Shown: positions 30,201 to 42,200 of the stretch, piece after piece
Numbering within the stretch: position 1 is the stretch's first letter
Layout of the letters: each line of letters starts with the position of its first letter
Origin: Mactra quadrangularis
Taxonomy: Eukaryota > Mollusca > Bivalvia > Venerida > Mactridae
Assembly (NCBI GenBank): GCA_025267735.1
Contig: CM046297.1
Location: 16,580,011-16,644,010 of the forward strand
Direction: 5' to 3'
DNA length: 64,000 nucleotides
Notes under the pieces: generated by a model
Told to the model about the DNA's origin: nothing
Databases searched by the model: none
Seen by the model: only the letters and a program-made list of their open reading frames with translations
Position numbers and translations under genes: made by a program

Positions 30201-33200
30201 AAAAAACACGACCATACCGTCAAAAAGTTACATTCCTATTCATTATTCAAAACATATCATAGAGCCCCAACCAAAAAGTCACTACCATACTGTTAAAAAT
30301 GCAATCAATAATCATAAGCTCTATCAAAAGCCAGATACTCAGCCATACTTATAAAATACAACTTAAGCCCTGTCCCTCTGAATAAACATCTAGCATATTA
30401 GTGAAAAACAAGTCATCAAAATAAATGACAATTAGGGCTGTCATGATATACCGGTATAGCGATATATTGCAATATGCAGCTGCGGCAATACGTACCGCGG
30501 TACGAATTCACCGTACTGGTATTTAGCAATATTTTTCATTTTCATTGAAAAATTCTTCCTTTCGCCAAATGAAAGTAATGAAATGTCAGTTTCCATTGTT
30601 CATTCTATTAAAGCTTAAGTTCAAAGATCTTAACCGATCTGGCCGCGTTTGGAATGATCCAATAACTCTAAACATGCCCAGTTGTTCTCCGGTCTCTTGT
30701 TCTCCAGGCACTTTCCCTACAAAATCCTATAACATACTTCAATACTGAACAGTTGAATAAGTTTTTTACGACAAAAGTTTTATGCAGCCCTGTCTTCAGT
30801 TTGCAAAGCAATATATCGTGGTATGCATCACAAAATACCGCAATACTCTTCTGGCGTATTGTGACAGCCCTAATGACAATAATAAATGGTACATATTGTT
30901 TAATTTATTTAACTGTCAGTGGCACTTACAATTTCCCATTGATTTAAGTACTCAATATTTCTTCAATTATACCCATACACAAATATGGATTCATTTTTTT
31001 ATCAATTGTGAGTACAGAAGAACTATATGGAGTATTTAAAGCAGCAGGATAAATGTTATGTGCCACTGACTAAATAAAATTTAACAATACTAGTAATTAC
31101 ACCTTGTGAGCCCAGAGTATTGTCCATATTTTCTCAACTGTCAAAGTTTGAATAATTTCACAGAGGATGATTACACACAATCTCAATATCTCGAGTGTTA
31201 GACAAAGAGCACAAAGTCACTGTGAAATTATTCATGTTTTGACAGTTGAGAAAAAAACGAACAGTAAAATAAAATTCCAACTAAAACTTTAATATAAAAA
31301 TTAATATTCGCTGTTGTCCATATTTATTAACCCAGCCTAATGAATACACTTAACTTTTTATTTAAAATTTCAATCATTGAAGCAATTTATTCCTCTGAGT
31401 TTTCTCAATGAAAATTGGCAAATATGAAATAAAAGAACAAAACTTTAAGGACAGTAATGCTACTTCAGGAAAGGAGAAAATATCTTCGTTTTGAAAAGGG
31501 GAACAGGATCCCATTCAGAACACCTTGACCATTCATAGGATTTGTGGGGGTTGTGGATTTGTTCACTTTGACACTGGTTAAAGTATTCGGTTTGGGCATG
31601 TGACACAAAGGCATGGGTGAAAGTTTAAAGTTTTGAAAATACTGAAAATCTACTTCCAAACTACTGAAATATACAGATTTCATACAAATTACATGGAGAA
31701 ATACTGAAATCTGTATTAATACTGAAAACTTTCACCCATGCAAAGGTAGTTTCAAAATGGCATCTAAATATGTCTGAGGTTATTCGTAGCGAATGACCTG
31801 TGAATGGCCAAGGAGTTCCAAAATTTCCCTGTTTTGGCTTCAAAATTGTTGGTAAACCCAGTGAGTATACGGTAGGTTAATAAATTTGGACTATTAATAA
31901 AGTATAATTAAATAGATAATAAGTCAGACTATCACCAATACTTACATTCAAGGGCATCATCATCTTCAACAAAATATTCATTCAATGGTTTTCTTTTTGG
32001 TCTCTGAAAGGTTAGAAAATAAGAAGTCAGAAAGTCACAATAAATGCCTGTGGTGCTTTGCATAAAAATTCTTACGAAAAAAATCTTTGTAAATCAGTTT
32101 CATATAATTAGTACTTCAAAGTCAGACGGATAATAAGCATAGTTATGATATGATATTTAAAAGGTATACACAATTCTACACAATTCTATAATATTCAGAA
32201 TTGATAAGCCCAAAAAATGAGCGTATAATTAATGTTTCTTGCTTTTGATTTTTTTCGTAAGAATTTTTGTGAAAAGCAGCACTGATAAATGGTTGCAAAC
32301 AACATGCCTTTATTCCTACATTGTAAATTCTCAATAACCCTGGTTAGATTCATCTGTCTGTTGAACAAACATCCTGATAAAATTCGGTCATCACCGTCGG
32401 TCAATTGGTCAGTGATGACCGAATTGGTCAGTGCATTCCACCAGATATTTATTGAAATATTTCATGTTTTAGGGGTCCAAGTTCAAAACAAATAACCTAT
32501 AGATTAATAACATTTAACTTGCAGTAATTTTCATAAGTAAATGTGTAATGTATAATGCTTTACGCCACTTTTTGTCATACTACAGTGTTTAGTCATCCTT
32601 AATCCCTTTCACAGTCTCCGGAGAGCCTTTACATCTCTGCACCTGTACGAAACCCTATTCCAGTGACAAATAATTTTGTTTTTATGAGTAATTTCATTCA
32701 TAAGGACAAGTTTAAAACATAATGAGCTATAACTAGAAAACATTTCATTGATAATAACAAAAGACATCTTTATAAACACTTACATGACACCTGAGGCAAT
32801 TTTGTTATATAAAAACTTCCTTATTTCATACAATATTTTATGCATGGTACATTTTTGTGGTAATTTTCTTTCTTATACATAAAAACTAAAACAGTGTTAA
32901 GTCAAGCTTAAAACAATGTTTAATTAGTTTTAGTTTATACTAATTCATTTTTGCTTAATTGTGAAACAAGTTCTTACAACTTAGATTTATCACTTTCTAA
33001 GTTTCTAGTCTCTTCCTGGTCTTCCAGTACTGACCTAGTAGGATAAACTTTCTTGCTCAAGGGAACAACAAGGTAAGTTTTGATGGGTTTCAAATCAATA
33101 CGAAGCTGGCTTTCAAATGATTTTCATTGCCAGCCAAACTTGAGAACTGCTCGGCCATGCCTATTTCCTTAATTTGATAGACTCAATAAGACAGTACCTT

Positions 33201-36200
33201 TAGTGTATTCATCAGTTGTTGTATTTTGGCAGCAACTTTTCCTTGATGTCTTGGTGCTGGAAAAAAAAAGATAACAGCTGATAATTGAACTCCATTAAAA
33301 TATGACATAATTTATATTAAATATCATCAAGAATTATTGCATAACAACTGTTCAACAAAAACACAGAGAAAACACCAAAACCAAAGTTCAAGGACCAAAT
33401 ATCCAGTGTCCTCATTTAGATAACCAGATTCTAAGTCTGGGCTTTCCATCTAGTTAACTTGAATTCTATTTTACCAAACTGAATAAAAGTTTGTCTGACT
33501 GAAAAAAAATCGAAATGAGTTGTTAAATTTAGCTGTTCATTTTTATGATTTAGCACAATATACATGCAGCAAAAATATCTGAACTAAACAGCCTATAATG
33601 AATTATTATGCTGATTATTATTCATACATGAACTTTTTTATTAATTACAAGATCTTAGGCCCTACGAACAGAACTCCATGAAGAGCAGAAGTAAGACAGT
33701 CATGTCTTCTGCTTTCTACCCAAGCAGCAAGGAAATTTACAATCCCCTACTCCTGCTACTGTGCCCTATTCTGTGTTCAACAAAAATCATTACTGATAAC
33801 AAGAACAAGACTAAAGCCATGGGGCTTATCAGTAGAGCTGTTATTGGAAATTCTGATATCAATATATCACCAATTTTTGACAGATGTTCCAATATAGATT
33901 TGCAATTTGGAATATCGATACAATCTAGCATTTTATATGAAGGTGATATTTAATTTAACATCACTGCATTGTATTTATTTTTTTCACCTGAAAAGGTGAA
34001 AAGGGCTGTCACAGTTTGTTATATGTCTGAAACAACTATTAACATCATGCATAACATCATGAGGGCAATATACAGAATATATAAATATACTGGAGCTCTA
34101 GCCGCCTCTATTACACTCCTTGTCCAACTCAATATATCAACAAGGCAATACTTGTCTTTCAAAATATCAATACAAAATTTTCTATCAATGACAGCCCTAA
34201 TTTAATAAGTATTTTGTGCTTTTCAGAAATTATATGTGACAGACTTTGTTTGTACAGTCGGGTCTTCACATGGACAGAAAACTCTCCAAATGTGAGTTCA
34301 GAATAAGGTATATTGAAAATTGATTAGTCTTAATTGAATCATGATTTTCTATCAAAGACAGCCCTACTTATCAGACTATACTTACAATCGGTATCCATAT
34401 CCATACCAACATTACCAGCTACTCTCACAGATGACACTCCACGTCCTACACGATCTGCTTGACGACTACTTTTAGCATTATTAGTTACATCAGGTGGTTG
34501 AGATATATGTTGTGCTGAAAATATAGTTATCAGTGAAAGATTGTAAGATATACAGAACCCACCAAAAGTTTGGAGACAATTTCACTTAGCTAAAATTTGA
34601 TCACTGTTTATTTTGAAATGCCTTTTGGTTTTGCTTTATGCTTTGCATATCATTAATAGTTATAACTGAGACTACATAGACAGCATTAAAGCTATGTTAT
34701 GGAAGATAATTACAATAAATATGGTTTTGGTGGCTTTAGCAGATGCTGAATCTTATAAATGTGTTGCATTCATTAAATTGGTTTTCATTTTATCATAAAC
34801 CATACTTAAATATACTAAAAATAATGATTCTGCAAAAATAATCATGGAAATTCAAAAACTGTAGTAAATTTCTTTTGTCTCCTAACTTTTGGTGGGTACT
34901 GTATAATACTCAAAATCCTCTGCACAAATTGTAAGGTACAGAGTCATGTGATCTTCAAAATGTAAAAACAAACTCTTTTTTTTCCTCAAACTCTTGCAGC
35001 AGTCCAAAAGAGGTAAGATTTAAATACTGAATAAAAAATATTTTTTGGTCTGAAAATGCTCACATTTGCACTCTACACAAATAAAATCATTATATCAATC
35101 ATAACACTTATCTAAGCGATATTTTTAAAAATTAGGCCATCTTAATATTACAGGGCTTGATTTCTATTTTCAAACCAGATTGCCAGGATGGACAAGCAGC
35201 TGCTTTATGTTTTACTTACTCAAACTAAAAGTTTACAAGCAGTAACCAAAATATTGGTCGTCCAGGGCAATAAGAGAACCTTTAATGTTGAGCGCTGTAT
35301 TGGAAAGAAATGCATCTCCATAAAGATTTTGAAGTTAATTCATCAACCAATCAACCAACACTTTAAACGAATATAATTCTATTAAAAACAAAATTAGTAA
35401 AAGAAAGTCAAACTTACAATGTCTAGCACTCTGCATAACGTCTGCTAAAGCTTGACGTGAAGTATTTCCGGGAATTTGATATTTAACATAGGCAGCGCTT
35501 TTAGGTCGTTCAGAATGTCTTGGTGAAGCACTGATGTCAGAGAAAGAGGAGGAGGAGCTAGCGCCACTGTCACGTGATCTAGCTCCTCGATGAAAGTTCC
35601 GATTAGCTTCTTCATCATAGATACTGTCGTCATCAGAGGAAGATTCTGAAATGTCAGAAAATATAGAAGTGTGAAACATCTTTACATTTTAAGTACACAT
35701 ACTTTCTAACTGTTTAATGAATACAATGGTTCCCCGCAAATCGTGTTTTGATGTGGCGAGCCTCTCAATGAACACAATGGTTCCCAGCACATTGTAACGT
35801 CAGAAAATATAGACGTGTAAAACATCTTTACATTTTAAATACACTAAAGTCACTAACTCTTAAACTGTTCAATGAACTCAAACGTTCCCCGCAAATTGTG
35901 TGTTGGTGTGGCAAGCCTCTCAATGAACACAGTGGTTCCCGGCACATCGTGTTTTGGTTTGGTTAGCCTCTCAATGAATGAACTGGATCTAACAGGTTGT
36001 GTTTTGGTTTGTCTCTCAGTGCGAGTATTGGTTCCCCCACATAAAGGTTAATGTTTGCTGCTCTCAATTATTTGACTGGTTCCCCACACAGGTTTACCAC
36101 AAATGATTCAGACATTCACGTCAACTAGACCACGTTGACTACAATAAACAAAACCTTTCACTGTGATAGAAAATTTAATCAAATTGCTATAAACTATGTA

Positions 36201-39200
36201 ATACTACATCTACTAGACTTTTCACATGTACCCTTAAAGTCAATAAGGAACCAATTTTAAAGAAATTGTTGTGTATACATGCAGACTACAGAATTAGAGT
36301 ATGAAAGTGGTTGCCTGAATTGATCCTTTTAGCAGATAGCACTATGTCTCGTTCGTAGAAATTTGTTTGCATACAAGAAATGTTTGGTTGCCCCAACTAG
36401 AAATTGGTTGTCGTGGGCAACCGTACACCCACTAATTTAGTAGACTAGTATGACTGAGGTATGTTTGCAAGCACAACAAAAGGTCGCCTTGAACATTTTG
36501 TTGGGCTTAAGTTGAGCCAAAAAAAAGAACTCCCCCACAACCGCAATACATTCAAACATTGTTTCATAGTCAAAATATAAACAAAATAAACTGATTAATA
36601 TAATAAGACCAAATCAAAATGTCATAGTTATCTTTTTGCATGCACTTAATAGATGACATTTTAGATTGAAAGCATGTGAAATGTCTGTGCAGTATAAACA
36701 TTGATACATTCTAAAATATCCAAGGTATAAAATTCATTGGTTTATACCATCGAGAGAAAACATATCATAATAGTTTTATCTGTAGTGTATAAACTTTCAC
36801 TGATTACCAAGTTTTCCTTGTTTCACTACATGCATTGTTTCGTGCATACTTAATGCATACTTTATGTTTACTTTTGATCAGTTTAACAACATTACTTTCA
36901 GTTAGACATAACTAGCTCAACAAGGTTTACTTGACTCCACTATCAAGAGTCATAGGCGATCTAGCGGGGGGGGGGGGGGGGGGGGGGTTTCAGGGGGGTC
37001 CGGACCCCCCCCCTAGAATTTGGAAAATGTACCTGTCCATTAGTGTATTTCTTGCCTGTAAGTCATTTTAAGTAGTATTTTTCTCGCTGCTTAACATAGA
37101 CTTAATGGTAATGTAGTTTTTATTATCAATATGTTGCATTTTTTCTGCAAAATGTGTATAATGTGGTTGTGGTTTCGAGGTTCGGACCCCCCCATAGAAA
37201 AGTTCGGACCCCCCCCCTAGAAAAAAATCCTGGATCCGCCCCTGAGAGTATTTGTTTAATTTTCTAAAAGGGGCCAACAACTTCCACCAACTGAGAAAAC
37301 ATGACATAAAAAAGATTCATGATAACTGGGTAAGACCTGTTGAGGCTAGAAATTGAACACCAATTCCAACATACTAACTTATGGTTATGTCGTCATCTTC
37401 CTAAAAGCCCTGAATAGTCAAGTCCATTTTCCAGCTTTTCTTTATCTCAGTAAGTGAAATTTCACATAGTCTATGTCAAAAATTTGAAGTTCACAAAAAT
37501 CACAATTTGAGAAGCTGGCCTCAGGAATTTATGATTATGGGATTGACACTCACAGTGTCGCCGGATTCTGAGGATCCCAAAAACTTGGGAGGAACCCCTG
37601 TGATTTAAGCTGAGGTTTCCTTAAGGATCCCTGAAAAACTGCCATGCCCTTAAATAAAAACTTAAAAGAATTTGATTTTTCATGAATTCTTAATCAAAAT
37701 TTGCAACAGCAAATCTGTATAAATTATTATCATTTACTTGAAAAATCCCTAATGCTAGGGAGGGATCTCTGAACAACTGAAAAGGGATTCCTTTGGGATT
37801 CCTTCAGGATCCCTGGTTAAAACAGTAGGTGTCAAACCCTACTAAAGTATCAGAATAACTGCCGATCAACCAACTCACCTGGTCTGCTATCTCGCTGTCT
37901 TTGTTGACCATGATAGTTTACTGATGTTCTTTTAGAAGGTAATGGCATTACTGGTATCTTTTTACTATGAGCAGCCAATGCCTGCATTACTGCTTCCGTT
38001 CTGATCTCTACAAATATAAAACACTACATTAACAAGAAATGTAATGAGGAAAGCCGGATTTTCATCAAGATCTGACCATAAATGACAGAGATAACCAACA
38101 TATTAAAAACTTTAACACAAAAATTACGTAGGGAATAATAAAGCCAGATAGAGTTGTGATTTTCTAATTCTATTCACCACATGGTATGTTATCATTGTAT
38201 GAAGTTTCATAAAGATCTGACAATAAATGGCAGAACTATACGGTAAAGAAAAAACTTTAAAGCAATTGTTAACAACACCGGACCCCCCCCCCCTCCCGCC
38301 CGAGTTTCAACTAACTTTTAGCCAAATCAGGGATGTTACATTTTTTTCAAAGTGGTCCGAGTGCCAGAAAAATTGTAAAATAAGGAAAAATTCAAAGGGG
38401 TTGTTACTGAGTTCCCAAAAGTTGTAAAATAAGGGTTTTTTGCAAAAGGGTCTTTATCGAGTTTCATAAAATGTTAAAATAAGAACATAAAATACATTAT
38501 GCTACATATGTTGTTTTTCCTCAAAAAATAGAGAGGGGGCATTTATTACCAAGGGGGCATTTAATGGAGAGCATATGGTATATTTTTGGTTAATATTATT
38601 GAAGCAGCACAAACTTCAGTGAATTCACAAATCATTTCTAGACCATCTATCAACACTGCAATTCTACAAACATTTTAAGATGAAAGCTAAAGCTACAGGT
38701 ACCCTGGTAGACATGGTATATATCAGTCAACTACAAGAGAGATAATCTCTACAAGGTACCCTCCTCTGTCTCTGGTGAATCAATTAATCAAATAAACTAT
38801 GCTTTAATAGAAATCAATTAAACATTATATCATCAGACCGTTATGAAAGTATGGTACAACCTCTATGGAACAACACCCACTGGGAGAGTCTGAAGTTCCG
38901 AGGTTGTTGCTTAACAGAAGCTAAATTGAATAAGAATTACACCCAAGAGAAATATCGAAAACTGTTGTTGTGCAGAGGACTTGTATTAAAGAGAGCCACT
39001 CAAAAGTTATACTGTATGTACAAGTTAACATGGTACTTGGCCTAACCAAGTTTTGTTTTAGATACTGAGGTCACAGGCTCATAGAAAATGAGAGAGTCTT
39101 GATGACTCTAAGGGTTCTGGCGAACCTGGATCGTTATTACAACTGTAAAAAGGTCTAGAAGGTTTCAAGCAGATTTGTAAGTTTTCCTATGTATGTAAAT

Positions 39201-42200
39201 CGATGTAAACTGGGAAGCTTTCTACATGTAACCCAAAGTAAAACTACATGCAATGTGGTAGAGCACAAAAGATCAGAAATATCTCTGGCAAGATATACAA
39301 AGTTCCACTATCCAACTATTATTCCTACTACCTAAAACAAACTATAAGTTAAAGTACTATACATCCATAGTAGACATCATTCTATTTCCATCAACTTTCA
39401 CTGTACTATTAAATATTTAATACATCACGTATCATAAAGGAATCAAATTCTACAATCACAGATAAGAATATTCACTGAGAGACACTTAAGAACTGTAAGT
39501 ATTTTTCTGCTATAAAACCCTTCTAACATCATAATTATACAAGTTTTCACCAACTTATTGCATCATTAGGGTTAGCATAGATTTTACATACTATAGAACT
39601 ACCTCTGATCTACAGCACCATTGTTCTATTGAGCCCCTAAAGTAATGGTATTTTATAGTCTAAATTTCATGCTTATGCAATGTCAACTACTTCCAAGCTA
39701 TTACCCCTAGTCATTGGGCTACTGGTATCTATCTATCAATTTCCCTGTGGAGTCTTTTACTGCGCTTTTTAGTGCAGCTAACAAATTAGCCCAACAGAAT
39801 TATACCACCCTTGCAGGTACCCATTTACACCTAGGTGGAGGGAAGCAATCACAGGTAAATTTCTTGCTGAAGGAAATAAGCAATGCTCCTAGTGGGGTTG
39901 GAATCCAATCCAGGACCTTTGGATCCCAAAGCATGTGTCCTAACCACTGAACTACCGCTTCTACTAAAGTGGCAACTTCATGAATCTAGACAAGGTTACA
40001 GTTTCACTACTACTAAGAAAGATCCTTGTACCACCAAAAGGCTATTACTTTGATGGTAACACACATTAAAAGACGCCTAAAACCAGTCATTGCCTTAACC
40101 CACTAGCCCTAAGCCAAGAACCTTGTATAAAAACCCTTTCCTGTTCACTAGTTCCAGCTGCACTGTTGCCTGGCAACATATTCAACTTTCTTGCTTTCAA
40201 ATCATTACATTTACCCTCTAGCTTGAGACAAGGCTAGTGAACCTACTTGTATCATAATTATAGTTGGGCTAGTTAAAAATTTTGTTCTTCATAATAAATA
40301 GAGCTAGTGATTGAACAAAGTTTAAGGCAATGACATTTGGGCTAGTTGCTAATTTTGCCCTTTTCTATTTCACATAATAAATAGAGCTAGTGATTGAACA
40401 AAGTTTAAGACAATGACATTTGGGCTAGTTGCTAATTTTGCCATTTTCTATTTAACATAATAAATGGAGCTAGTGATTGAACAAAGTTTAAGGCAATGAC
40501 AGTAAGGCTAGTTGCTAATTTTGCCATTTTCTATTTAACATAATAAATGGAGCTAGTGATTGAACAAAGTTTAAGGCAATGACAGTAACGCTAGTTGCTA
40601 ATTTTGCCATTTTCTATTTAACATAATAAATGGAGCTAGTGATTGAACAAAGTTTAAGACAATGACAGCCAGGCTAGTTGCTAATTTTGCCCTTTTCTAT
40701 TTAACATAATAAATGGAGCTAGTGATTGAACAAAGTTTAAGACAATGGGAGTCAGGCTAGTTGCTAATTTTGCCATTTTCTATTTAACATAATAAATGGA
40801 GCTAGTGATTGAACAAAGTTTAAGGCAATGACAGTCAGGCTAGTTGCTAATTTTGCCCTTTTCTATTTAACATAATAAATGGAGCTAGTGATTGAACAAA
40901 GTTTAAGACAATGACAGCCAGGCTAGTTGATAATTTTGCCATTTTCTATTTAACATAATAAATGGAGCTAGTGATTGAACAAAGATTAAGACAATGGGAG
41001 TCAGGCTAGTTGCTAATTTTGCCATTTTCTATTTAACATAATAAAAAGAGCTAGTGATTGCGATGTGAGAGAATGATCTATCTTTCTACATCCTTATGAC
41101 AATGATACCCAAACCTTCCTTACCTGTTACCACCTTATATTCTAAAAGTATATATTAACAATCTAATTAGCTTATCAAAGGCCAGATCTAAACATTTGGT
41201 CAAACAGAGGAGGGGGTGGATGAGGGAAGGGCTAAACAGGAAATAACGTGACTTCAAACATTTATATCAAAGGGACGTGGTCAAGTTAATAATTCAGTAA
41301 AGTAATATTATGAAGACAACCTTTAGTGTAAAATCATGCAATTTTTTGACAATTTTTCAGTCCAAAATGCTTGATTTTACTTTTTGAAGATAAACATCCC
41401 AGCTATATTAAGACTGTTACACTATAGAGACGATTGATTTAGATATTGATGCAACTTCACTGCAGTATTACTTCAGTAAAACTCCGATATAACATACTCG
41501 GTTATAACATACACTCGGTTACAACATACCATTTTTTCTGGCCCGTTTTTCATCCTTATATGTAACATACTTAGAATGCTATATGGATATAACATACCTC
41601 GGTTATAACATACCTTATTTCTATGGCCCAGCGAGTATGTTATATCCGAGTTTTACTGTATAAATTTCATTTGCACCATATAATATGAATAAATACAAAG
41701 AGGAGGTCACACTTTCCCCTTCCATGGATATCATCAACTGCCGATGAACACAGTCATTTTAAAAGTGAAACAGTACAGTCATGATTTTGTGTTATTTTGC
41801 CAATTATTCTTATTACACATCCTAGCTGGTATTTTTATATTCAACATGATGAAACAATTACTCAGGGGGCACAACTTGACATTTACGATTTAACCTGAGG
41901 TAAAAACGTTACAAGTCTCACTTTGAGAGTTAATCAATTTAGTTGAAAAAAAATTGTCAACTTTATTTCACCTAATTTCAAAACAATTTGGAGATTTTTC
42001 TTTGCATGGTCTGCTATAAGATTTCATTTCTTTGCAAGTGACTAAAAACTGCCCCCCTTGAGGTTGAATCAGTTGTAGGAGGGAGATTTTTATGACAGTA
42101 GGAAGTCATTTTTCACTATTCTTCATCAAGATCCTTAAGTCTCTCCTGAGAATCAAACCCACAACTCCTTTTTGAGTAGGTCTTTGGATGTAGATGAACA

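Larger units (their letters stand above)
28097..31945. other. 3.8 kb DIP2 intron (w7-w8)
   Basis: Repeat R1, a single-copy relative of the 83-bp array unit (29041-29098), SINE family 3, the pentanucleotide tract, the hAT element 30433-30872 and three foldback elements. 28500-29040 and 29750-30420 hold nothing I can name. Confidence 0.7.
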
